The notes: generated by a model from the sequence alone, not told the origin. Positions 1-6,025 are shown, counted from the stretch's first letter. The stretch: DNA of 13,055 nucleotides from Bacteroidota bacterium (GCA_018267355.1 JAFDYP010000576.1:1-13055), one strand, 5' to 3'. Translations and numbers: made by a program.

Positions 1-32
1 AAAAGTGGTCAAGACGCCTTTCCTCTGATTGT

Positions 33-63
33 TTTGTGTCAATAAAATGACATGATATCTTAG
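33..63 (+). promoter_or_regulatory. Probable Bacteroidota promoter for the M43-like gene
   Basis: A TTTG at 33-36 is followed after 19 bases by TATCTTAG at 56-63. This fits the Bacteroidota housekeeping pattern TTTG-N19-21-TAnnTTTG with one mismatch in the -7 element. It would start transcription near position 70 and leave a leader of about 40 bases before the ATG at 109. The assignment is by pattern only. Confidence 0.5.
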
Positions 64-108
64 GTTGCTCTCGATAAAGTGGTGAGCTTTGCAGTAGAAT
101 CAGACACC

Positions 109-1200
109 ATGAAACAACTACACACGACATGCGCTTCCATTATCTTTTTTGTAGCATTCAGCCTTTCACTGAGCGCTCAGTATACCATCCCTGTGGTGGT
201 CCATGTGATTCACAATAACGGCCCGGAGAATATCTCAGACACTCTCGTTCTCGATGCAATAGCAGAGGTAAACCGAAACTTCAATGCACAGAATGCCGGT
301 CTGGCCGGCGTGGCTTCTCCCTTTGTAAGTGTGGTCGGGAATATGCAAATAGAGTTTTGCCTCGCACATACCGATCCTCAGGGACTAGCCACCAGCGGGA
401 TAGAGCATGTAGTCAGTCCTCTGACATACCGTGGAGATAGTGACGCAGTCAAGATCGGTCAATGGCCTTCGGACAGGTACCTGAATATCTGGGTAGTGGA
501 TTCGCTTCGCCCCGCTGATCTTGTATCTTATCTGCCAGGCCGGGCTACCAACCCTCTGCAGGCAGTGGCTGATACCAGCAAAGATGGTGTGGTAGCTGGC
601 TATTTTACCTTCCTGCCCGGTCAACGTGGTCTGTTGACCAATTTCATTGGGCAATATTTCAATTTGTGCAATATCTGGGGTAATACAAATGAACCCGAGG
701 TAGCCTGTGGAGATGATAGTATAGCTGATACCCCTATCACAAAAGGTTCCATGTTTATGTGTGATACTTCTGCATCTTTTTGCAATCCTCCGGTGGTAGA
801 GAACATACAAAATTTCATGAACTGGTCTAGTTGTACGTGCATGTTTACTGCAGAGCAGGTTGCTCGTGTTCACCGGACCTTGAATGATTCATATGCGCAC
901 CGCAGTCATCTCTGGTCTCAGTCAAATCTTGCCGTGACCTGCGCAGAACCGACAGGCTTTCATGATCCGGGTGCATACGCGATCACTGCCGGTCCCAATC
1001 CATTCACTGATGAAATAGTGGTCCATGGTCTTCGACCTGGGGTATGCACCATTCAGCTATACGATGCGCAAGGGAGATGCGTATCACATACTGAAGACAA
1101 TATACTGCACGTGGCCGATCTGGCGTCAGGCGTATATGCTGTGGTCATAAAAAATAATGATACGGTGCGATCCATTAAGGTCGTTAAGTCACAGAATTAA
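109..1200 (+). CDS. Secreted M43 (pappalysin-like) metalloprotease homologue with destroyed zinc site, T9SS cargo
   Basis: The protein has 363 residues from the ATG at 109. A GTG start at 79 would put ten polar and acidic residues ahead of a clean signal peptide (about residues 1-23, ending LSLSAQ), so 109 is preferred. The N-terminal segment IPVVVHVIHN, the CGDDSIADTPITKGS stretch, the CNPPVVENIQNFMNWSSC region with the Met-turn methionine (M237) and the following MFTAEQ are family hallmarks of M43 cytophagalysin-type peptidases. Where the family has HExxHxxGxxH, this protein reads NFIGQYFNLCN (residues 178-188). All three zinc-binding histidines (N178, Q182, N188) and the catalytic glutamate (F179) are lost while the flanking residues remain. 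It is therefore probably not a zinc peptidase and may act as a binding protein or decoy (inference). The last 70 or so residues, from AGPNPF to SIKVVKS, form a type A T9SS sorting domain, so the protein should be exported across the outer membrane and either released or surface-anchored. Confidence 0.85.
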   Translation: MKQLHTTCASIIFFVAFSLSLSAQYTIPVVVHVIHNNGPENISDTLVLDAIAEVNRNFNAQNAGLAGVASPFVSVVGNMQIEFCLAHTDPQGLATSGIEHVVSPLTYRGDSDAVKIGQWPSDRYLNIWVVDSLRPADLVSYLPGRATNPLQAVADTSKDGVVAGYFTFLPGQRGLLTNFIGQYFNLCNIWGNTNEPEVACGDDSIADTPITKGSMFMCDTSASFCNPPVVENIQNFMNWSSCTCMFTAEQVARVHRTLNDSYAHRSHLWSQSNLAVTCAEPTGFHDPGAYAITAGPNPFTDEIVVHGLRPGVCTIQLYDAQGRCVSHTEDNILHVADLASGVYAVVIKNNDTVRSIKVVKSQN

Positions 1201-1256
1201 GCACTTACGTTTTTAAAACAATGTGGCATCTGCTGCAGAGCAGGTTATCTTCTTTG

Positions 1257-1277
1257 TATATGACTTATTGTCATGTA
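1257..1277. promoter_or_regulatory. Near-palindrome upstream of the first regulator, possible operator
   Basis: ATGAC (1260-1264) and GTCAT (1270-1274) form a perfect inverted repeat around TTATT. The flanking TA (1257-1258) and TA (1276-1277) extend the symmetry with one mismatch. The centre lies about 64 bases before the ATG at 1331, a plausible position for an operator of a small Cro/C1-type repressor. No functional evidence is visible. Confidence 0.3.
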
Positions 1278-1330
1278 CAACAACCATATTTACGACCAAC
1301 TTGCGCAATTTTACCGCATCATCAATTTCA

Positions 1331-1546
1331 ATGAGCGATAAAATATTCCTTGCTAAACTAGGTGCTAAGATCCGAAAGATACGTAAGGAAAAGAGCCTAT
1401 CACTTGATAAGCTTGCAGCCCTTTGCGATTATGAAAAAGCAAACCTCTCGCGTATAGAATCCGGCAAAACTAACACTACTATCCTCACTCTTTACACGCT
1501 CAGCAGGGTGATGGGAGTGCGGGTCAGCGACTTCTTTGAAGATTGA
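1331..1546 (+). CDS. Small Cro/C1-type helix-turn-helix regulator (copy A)
   Basis: This is a 71-residue protein made of almost nothing but one XRE-family DNA-binding domain. An upstream GTG at 1223 is in frame, but the 36 extra residues do not look like a domain and the paralogue at 1716 aligns from just inside the ATG at 1331, so that start is chosen. The helix-turn-helix core is SLDKLAALCDYEKANLSRIE, followed by SGKTN and a short helical tail ending DFFED. It shares about 46 of 68 aligned residues (hand count) with the regulator at 1716-1979, including an unbroken block of 21 identical residues (28-48) over the recognition helix. It has no ligand or dimerisation domain beyond the fold itself. 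It probably acts as a repressor or autoregulator; the target is unknown. The gene is A/T-rich relative to truA or the ABC transporter. Confidence 0.85.
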   Translation: MSDKIFLAKLGAKIRKIRKEKSLSLDKLAALCDYEKANLSRIESGKTNTTILTLYTLSRVMGVRVSDFFED

Positions 1547-1600
1547 TAGTCAGCCTGCTATATTCATTGTGAACACTTCTCTTTAACATTTTCGGGCTGT

Positions 1601-1617
1601 TTGGCACGGTGTTGGCA
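1601..1617 (+). promoter_or_regulatory. Sigma-54 (RpoN) promoter match upstream of the second regulator
   Basis: TTGGCACGGTGTTGGCA matches the -24/-12 consensus TTGGCACG-N4-TTGCA at every fixed position but one (TGGC where TTGC is usual). The GG and GC pairs are correctly spaced. Taking C1616 as -12, transcription would begin near 1628, about 88 bases before the regulator ATG at 1716. Such a promoter would need RpoN and an AAA+ enhancer-binding activator, neither of which is in this window. Confidence 0.55.
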
Positions 1618-1643
1618 TTTTCTACAATACCCACATAATTGAT

Positions 1644-1674
1644 CCGCTCGTTTCTGAGCGGAGCATATTTTTTT
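1644..1674 (+). terminator. Hairpin with T-run between the two regulators (terminator or leader attenuator)
   Basis: CCGCTC (1644-1649) and GAGCGG (1656-1661) pair perfectly across a six-base loop. Seven T follow at 1668-1674, after a six-base gap. It could end the transcript of the regulator at 1331-1546. It also lies downstream of the sigma-54 start predicted near 1628, so it would fall inside the leader of the second regulator and could act as an attenuator. The gap before the T-run makes it a weaker terminator than those at 2758 and 3353. Confidence 0.5.
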
Positions 1675-1715
1675 AAAACAAATGATCATGAAGCTCTCTA
1701 CGAAAATTATATGTT

Positions 1716-1979
1716 ATGATCAGCAACAAAGGTCCATTTTTGGAAAAACTGGGTGCCAATATCAGGCGCTTTCGAAAGGAACGAAACATGTCACTCGATA
1801 CATTGGCTGCTCTATGTGACTATGAGAAGGCCAATCTCTCCCGCATCGAGTCCGGCAAAACTAACGCTACAGTATATACCTTATATAATATCAGCAAGGT
1901 AATGGGTATAGAGATGTGCAAATTTTTTGAGGGCTATAATGATGCCCGAAATGCAGAGGATGCTGCAAATGCTGCTTAA
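1716..1979 (+). CDS. Small Cro/C1-type helix-turn-helix regulator (copy B)
   Basis: An 87-residue single-domain XRE-family DNA-binding protein, paralogous to the one at 1331-1546. The helix-turn-helix core is SLDTLAALCDYEKANLSRIE (residues 26-45), and residues 30-50 are identical to copy A. It carries a short extra tail rich in Ala and Asn (GYNDARNAEDAANAA) that copy A lacks. In the identical 21-codon block, 14 codons differ silently between the copies, so the duplication is old and the DNA-reading surface has been held by selection. The two proteins probably recognise the same or overlapping sites and may form heterodimers (inference). The stop codon overlaps the convergent DUF2141 gene by four bases (TTAA at 1976-1979). 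A sigma-54 promoter match and a hairpin precede it. Confidence 0.85.
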   Translation: MISNKGPFLEKLGANIRRFRKERNMSLDTLAALCDYEKANLSRIESGKTNATVYTLYNISKVMGIEMCKFFEGYNDARNAEDAANAA

Positions 1980-2452
1980 TAGCTGATGGTCATGACAATC
2001 GTCTTGTCGGGGCTATTGACCATTATTTTAGCATCCTTCCACCGGGGCAGGAAAAGGCCCTTGGCATCATTGGATATGGCGATTCCTTCTTTGGGGATCC
2101 CTATGACACTCAGATCCAGGCGATGGTTGCTGTTTTCATCATGATAGGCAGCCAGCGCATAGTCGCCATATGGTACATTCTTGAATATTACCTCTGCATA
2201 TCCCTTGCCGATATGTGTCCACAGGTTACTAAAGCACTTATCGGGCTTGTCGGGAAATGTGTAGGCATTATTGTAAAGTATGACGTTCGTCTGGCCATTG
2301 TCGTTTTTAAAGTTGCGCAGTATCACGCGCAGGTTTCCCGTCTGAGCGGGCGCGGCTGCTGCCACGGGAGGGTTAGTTTCTATGGCCGGAGCTTGCGCGC
2401 CGAAGGCAAGAAGCGAGCCCATCATGATCAGGACAAGGATCGGTTTGGTCAT
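1976..2452 (-). CDS. Exported DUF2141 family protein
   Basis: The protein has 158 residues from the ATG at 2452. A longer reading from 2509 starts inside the -7 promoter element and is rejected. Residues 1-20 (MTKPILVLIMMGSLLAFGAQ) are a signal peptide. A Pro/Ala-rich linker follows, then a DUF2141 domain: NLRVILRNFKNDNGQTNVILY, VIFKNVPYGDYALAAYHDEN, LDLSVIGIPKEGIAIS and the C-terminal KTIVMTISY strand. The GDYAxxxYHDENxNxxLD pattern is the family hallmark. DUF2141 proteins are small predicted beta-sandwich proteins of the periplasm or surface with no established biochemical role. The gene has its own strong promoter and is monocistronic as far as can be seen. Confidence 0.85.
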   Translation of the reverse strand: MTKPILVLIMMGSLLAFGAQAPAIETNPPVAAAAPAQTGNLRVILRNFKNDNGQTNVILYNNAYTFPDKPDKCFSNLWTHIGKGYAEVIFKNVPYGDYALAAYHDENSNHRLDLSVIGIPKEGIAISNDAKGLFLPRWKDAKIMVNSPDKTIVMTISY

Positions 2453-2506
2453 ATGGATGGCTCTGTGCCTGTAGTTTTGTTTAATAGTATCCGGGCCAAG
2501 GGGATG

Positions 2507-2537
2507 CAAATATAGCTAAGCTACGAATTTCAGCAAA
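2507..2537 (-). promoter_or_regulatory. Consensus Bacteroidota promoter of the DUF2141 gene, with palindrome in the spacer
   Basis: Read on the minus strand, TTTG (2537-2534) is followed after exactly 19 bases by TATATTTG (2514-2507), a perfect match to TTTG-N19-TAnnTTTG. The transcript should start near 2500, giving a leader of roughly 48 bases to the ATG at 2452. The palindrome TAGCTAAGCTA (2513-2523) covers the edge of the -7 box and half the spacer, where a repressor would block polymerase. Confidence 0.7.
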
Positions 2538-2865
2538 TAAAGGCTGTTCTTCGATATGGCTATAGCCGCATAGCCGTGCCTTGCTAAAACCATGCTAACC
2601 TGCAGCACCGAACAGATTTTAACGGATTTTTATCATTTCCGCGTCTGACTACAATTTGTGGTTTGTAAGAAATGTTGGAATAAATTGTAACACATCCGCA
2701 CATACCCCGTAAGCTATACCAGAGAGTAAAGTTTAATGCTTGTTTAGTTAATCAAAGAAAGGTGGCCCGTAAGCCACCTTTTTAATATCTGCTACAGAAG
2801 AAAAAATATAAAACTGAAACATAATACAAAGCGCACCGTACATACACACAACAAACACCTTTATT
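2538..2865. other. Gene-free divergent intergenic region
   Basis: With the promoter and leader at 2453-2537 this makes about 410 bases between divergent genes. No protein-like reading frame is visible; the longest ATG frame noted (from 2591) has about 18 codons. It contains alternative short stems from GGCTAT (2558) with ATAGCC at 2562-2567 or 2570-2575, the 9-mer CCCGTAAGC at 2706 and again exactly 60 bases later at 2766, and a strong terminator at 2758-2783. The last 80 bases before the ATG at 2866 are A-rich with no clear promoter match. The region could encode a small RNA ending at the terminator (inference). Confidence 0.4.
2758..2783 (+). terminator. Strong intrinsic terminator with no recognised gene in front of it
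   Basis: AAAGGTGGC (2758-2766) pairs perfectly with GCCACCTTT (2773-2781) around the loop CCGTAA, and the T-run covers 2779-2783. The upstream gene is read in the opposite direction from 2452, and the next gene starts only at 2866, so no coding region feeds this terminator. It either ends an unannotated small RNA or controls read-through into the gene at 2866. Confidence 0.75.
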
Positions 2866-3324
2866 ATGAAAAAATCCATACTCTTCCTTGCTGCCCTGGT
2901 CTTTGCTTTCCAATCTATGTACGCCGGCACCGGTGCTGATGGTACCCCTGTACGCAAAGATGGCAAAGAGTGGCTATTCAAACCCCTGGCTGCTACGGAT
3001 GTGAGCCTGGAGGTAGAGCGCATTGGTGGCGAGGTGATGGTACACCTCTACTCTCAAAACATGAGGAACGTAGATGTGATCTATGTAGAGCGCAGTAGCG
3101 ATCCTACATCGGGCTTCACGCGCTGCCAGTCCGTAAAGGTGGCTGACTTCCTGATCAAAAGCAAGAACTATATAGAGGTGTCTGATGCCAATCCGGCCTC
3201 TGCTAATCTTGACTCCTACTACAGGATACGTACGATCGGCACCAAGGGTGAGACGAAGACCTACGCTCCTGTAGACCTCGCTCCGCTGTATCAGGTAGAT
3301 CCGCTGGAGGTCGTGGAGAAATAA
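2866..3324 (+). CDS. Small exported beta-rich protein of unknown function
   Basis: A 152-residue protein with a clear signal peptide (MKKSILFLAALVFAFQSMYA, cleavage about residue 20-21). The mature part contains VSLEVERIGGEVMVHLYSQ, VIYVERSSDPTSGFTRCQSV, an extended linker and YYRIRTIGTKGETKTYAPV. This order of strands resembles the fibronectin-like module that often sits just before T9SS sorting domains (pattern ERSxDxxxFxxVxxV ... YYRLKxVDxDGxxxYSxV). Here the module stands alone with no C-terminal sorting domain, so the protein may remain periplasmic. The gene ends in its own terminator at 3353-3382. No specific function is recognised. Confidence 0.75.
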   Translation: MKKSILFLAALVFAFQSMYAGTGADGTPVRKDGKEWLFKPLAATDVSLEVERIGGEVMVHLYSQNMRNVDVIYVERSSDPTSGFTRCQSVKVADFLIKSKNYIEVSDANPASANLDSYYRIRTIGTKGETKTYAPVDLAPLYQVDPLEVVEK

Positions 3325-3352
3325 AAAAGAGCTTTCATATCAATCTTAAAGG

Positions 3353-3382
3353 TCCCTCTCTCCGGAGAGGGATTTTTATTTT
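3353..3382 (+). terminator. Intrinsic terminator after the 2866-3324 gene
   Basis: TCCCTCTC (3353-3360) pairs perfectly with GAGAGGGA (3365-3372) around TCCG, followed by TTTTTATTTT. It separates the small exported protein from truA, so truA needs its own promoter, for which no convincing match was found between 3383 and 3440. Confidence 0.85.
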
Positions 3383-3440
3383 ACTAAGTCCGTCTGTATT
3401 AAGTATCATGCAATAGTGATAAGTTGCGGCGCGAAACAAC

Positions 3441-4277
3441 ATGAGATACTTCATTCATCTGGCGTATGACGGCACCAGCTACTGTGGCTGGCAGGTACAA
3501 AACAACGGCAAGACCGTGCAGGGCGAACTGAACTTTGCTCTGTCAAGGCTGCTCAGCCAGCAGGTCTCTACCGGAGGGTGTGGCCGTACAGATGCCGGAG
3601 TGCATGCCACAGATTTCTATGCTCACTTTGATACTGACCGGGTACTGGATGAGAAGTTCACCTTCCGGCTGAACTCTATCCTGCCGCATGACATACAGAT
3701 ATTCCGGATCATACCAGTACATGAGAAGTCAAATACGAGATTTGACGCCATCCGGCGCACGTATGAGTACTACCTGCATTTTGACAAAAATCCCTTTCTC
3801 CGCCATCACAGCACTCAGACCTATGGCAATACACTGGACTGGGAGAAGATCTATGAAGCCACGGCCATGATACCGGGCTTTGGAGACTATACATCACTGT
3901 GCCGGCCGAGCGAAGATTTCAAGACCAATATCTGCGATGTGACCGAGGCCCGCTGGGACCGTGTGATAAGGCCTGCCATGGCCGGCGAGCGCGAGAATGA
4001 ATTTATGCGGCTCACCATCACGTCCAATCGATTCCTGCGGGGTATGATACGCAAAATAGTAGGCGTGCTGCTGATCATAGGCCGCGGCAAACTATCTATA
4101 GAGGACTACAAACGAATAGTAGAAGCCAAAGAAGAGTTTCCGTTTGGCGTGTCCTCACCGCCACAGGGCCTCTACCTGACCAAGGTGGTCTATAAAGACG
4201 GCGTACTGGAGGGCCGCGCCATAGACCGTAGCCGCAAGACAGAGGAGCCGCAGCTCACTGATGATGCTGAAGAATAA
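3441..4277 (+). CDS. truA: tRNA pseudouridine(38-40) synthase TruA
   Basis: The protein has 278 residues, slightly longer than the usual 245-270. TruA converts uridines 38, 39 and 40 in the tRNA anticodon arm to pseudouridine. The N-terminal strand MRYFIHLAYDGTSYCGWQVQ and the catalytic loop GCGRTDAGVHA, with the nucleophilic Asp at residue 51, are intact. Further conserved blocks include FDAIRRTYEYYLH, FGDYTSLCRPSEDF, and FLRGMIRKIVGVLLIIGRG, followed by the C-terminal FGVSSPPQGLYLTKVVY. An acidic tail of about 25 residues after that block is not part of the core fold. The stop codon overlaps the base of the terminator that serves the convergent gene. Confidence 0.97.
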   Translation: MRYFIHLAYDGTSYCGWQVQNNGKTVQGELNFALSRLLSQQVSTGGCGRTDAGVHATDFYAHFDTDRVLDEKFTFRLNSILPHDIQIFRIIPVHEKSNTRFDAIRRTYEYYLHFDKNPFLRHHSTQTYGNTLDWEKIYEATAMIPGFGDYTSLCRPSEDFKTNICDVTEARWDRVIRPAMAGERENEFMRLTITSNRFLRGMIRKIVGVLLIIGRGKLSIEDYKRIVEAKEEFPFGVSSPPQGLYLTKVVYKDGVLEGRAIDRSRKTEEPQLTDDAEE

Positions 4278-4303
4278 AAAGGCGGCCCCACATGGAGCCG
4301 CCT
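4276..4303 (-). terminator. Intrinsic terminator of the DUF4397 gene
   Basis: Read on the minus strand, AGGCGGC (4303-4297) pairs with GCCGCCT (4286-4280) and is followed by TTTTTATT. On the plus strand no T-run follows, so the orientation favours the minus-strand gene. It lies against the stop codon of truA. Confidence 0.75.
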
Positions 4304-4327
4304 CATAAAACCCAATCCTAAGAATAA

Positions 4328-6025
4328 TTAGTTCATCACCGTAAACTTAGCATTGGCCACACCATTGCGGGTAGTGATATGCATAGTGTATATCCCGGCA
4401 CTGAGGTCCGAGGTATTGATCGTGATATTTTCTGCACCATTAGCATTGATCGTTTTCACTACTGCACCGGTCAGATTCATTACTTCTACTGTATTGGCCT
4501 GTCCCTTCAGAGATATATTTATCTTACTGCTAGTCGGGTTAGGATAGAGGCTCAGGCCGATCTCATTGGTTATGTCCTTGATACCTGTCACGTCAGACAG
4601 CGGTATCAGGTTGCCTCCCGATGCCAGTGCTACCCAGATACCAAAAGAAGGGCCGTTATTATTGTTGGCAGGGTTGAGGAAGCCGGATGCTAGAGCTACA
4701 CCACTCTGTCCGCCCAGAGAGGAGAGATCGGCCAGGTAGCGCTTGAGCGTAGTACTGCCAGCAGAGTCCTGGAGATCAAACACATAGCTGCCTACCGGTA
4801 CCGGCAGGTAGCCGGTCTGGTCGGTATAAGACGCATTGTTTACGGCCAGAATGCTCGGCACTTCTACACTTACATCTACGCTCGGAGCGTCGGGAGCACC
4901 ATGTATTACAAAGAAATCAAACTCACCGGAAGATGATGCCTGCCTGCGGGCATTAGGTTTGATGAGGAGGGTGAAAGCCGTGCTCCTGCCATCAGGGTTG
5001 GCTGCAAAACCAGTACCGACTACGCCGGACGCAGTCACTACATAGCTGCTATCAGGGTCCAGCATGATATTAGGAAACGTGGCGATGGCCTGAGATACAT
5101 TGGTAGAGTTGGCCGGAGCTACGGCTACAGTATGGTTTACATTTGAGAGCAGCTGGATGTACGGTGTGGCAGTGCGAAATTTAAAGTTAGATATTGCTTT
5201 GGTGCCGTCTACATAAACATCTACAGAGTCTGCGGCAGGATCCGGAGAATTGTGAATCACCTGCACATATGACTGCTGCTGCTGTGGCAGGGTCACTACT
5301 GTGCCGTCTGCGAGTACGGCGAGTATCGCAAATGATGGCCCATTGTTGTTAGATGACGGTGTCAGGAAGCCAGAAGCGATGACCAAAGCCGATTTGCCCC
5401 CCAGCCCGGATAGATCTGCTACGTACTGGACCAGCGGAGTAGATACACCCGCCGGCGCTATATCTATGGGATACCATGTAGGTGGCACCGTCAGGTAGCC
5501 GCTGGCATCACCGTACTGTGCATTGCTCACGAGGTTGCCACCGGTACTCAGATTTACGTCTACACCCGGTGCATCGGTCACTCCGTGAAATACGGCAAAG
5601 GACACCGTACCGGCTCCGGAGGCTGTCTTTGCGTGGTCGATTACCTTCAGGTCAAAGGCTGTACTCTTTCCGTTAGGATTGGCTGCAAAGCCGGTGGCTA
5701 CCACACCACTGGCTACCACTATGTAGCTGGAGTCGGCCTGCAGAGGGCCGAGGGTGAAGTTTTTGAGTGTATCGGCAGCTGACATGGAGGTAGCCGGAGC
5801 CACGCCTACATTCAATGCCACACCAGCTGGCAGACTGAGAAAACCGGTAGCAGAGCGGAATGCAAAATTATCAAGCGCCAGTGTGCCGTTTACATACACG
5901 TCTACAGAGGCTGCGGCTGGATCCGCACAGTTATGAATGACTTGTAGATTTGCCGTTTGAGCAGCAAGGCCAGCAGAGGCTGAGATGCCTGCACAGATCA
6001 GGATAGATTTGAAAAGGTGTTTCAT
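4328..6025 (-). CDS. Surface protein with four DUF4397 units and a T9SS sorting domain
   Basis: The protein has 565 residues. A signal peptide covers about residues 1-22 (MKHLFKSILICAGISASAGLAAQ). Four DUF4397 units follow, near residues 27-133, 138-250, 253-361 and 366-480. Units 1 and 3 resemble each other most (VIHNxxDPAAxSVDVYVxGT ... SGVVxTGFAANPxGxSTAF). Units 2 and 4 likewise share VxxSxGFLxPxxNNNGPSF-type endings. The gene thus looks like a duplicated pair (A-B-A'-B'). The last 75 or so residues, GLSLYPNPTSSKINISL to the end, are a type A T9SS sorting domain. DUF4397 is a beta-rich domain found in Bacteroidota surface proteins, with no enzymatic role known. An adhesive or structural role outside the cell is plausible. 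The gene has its own terminator and is divergent to the ABC exporter, with 151 bases between the starts. Confidence 0.9.
   Translation of the reverse strand: MKHLFKSILICAGISASAGLAAQTANLQVIHNCADPAAASVDVYVNGTLALDNFAFRSATGFLSLPAGVALNVGVAPATSMSAADTLKNFTLGPLQADSSYIVVASGVVATGFAANPNGKSTAFDLKVIDHAKTASGAGTVSFAVFHGVTDAPGVDVNLSTGGNLVSNAQYGDASGYLTVPPTWYPIDIAPAGVSTPLVQYVADLSGLGGKSALVIASGFLTPSSNNNGPSFAILAVLADGTVVTLPQQQQSYVQVIHNSPDPAADSVDVYVDGTKAISNFKFRTATPYIQLLSNVNHTVAVAPANSTNVSQAIATFPNIMLDPDSSYVVTASGVVGTGFAANPDGRSTAFTLLIKPNARRQASSSGEFDFFVIHGAPDAPSVDVSVEVPSILAVNNASYTDQTGYLPVPVGSYVFDLQDSAGSTTLKRYLADLSSLGGQSGVALASGFLNPANNNNGPSFGIWVALASGGNLIPLSDVTGIKDITNEIGLSLYPNPTSSKINISLKGQANTVEVMNLTGAVVKTINANGAENITINTSDLSAGIYTMHITTRNGVANAKFTVMN

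Noticed and set aside
848..1246. The 14-mer CTGCAGAGCAGGTT occurs in the M43-like gene (848-861) and again at 1233-1246, in both cases reading AEQV in frame.
   Set aside because: Sequence on both sides of the repeat is unrelated. A 14-base match in a 13-kb window is not far from chance, so a duplicated gene fragment is not supported.
1223..1330. N-terminal extension of the first regulator from a GTG at 1223.
   Set aside because: The extra 36 residues show no domain, the paralogue has no counterpart, and the stretch contains a dyad that looks like a regulatory site.
2123..2515. Open frame of 130 codons on the plus strand opposite the DUF2141 gene.
   Set aside because: It is the antisense shadow of a recognised family gene with its own promoter; the translation has no family features.
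2556..2575. Alternative short stems GGCTAT/ATAGCC suggesting a riboswitch-like element.
   Set aside because: The stems are only 6 bp or a plain palindrome, lie upstream of the mapped-by-motif promoter of the minus gene, and no known riboswitch core is present.
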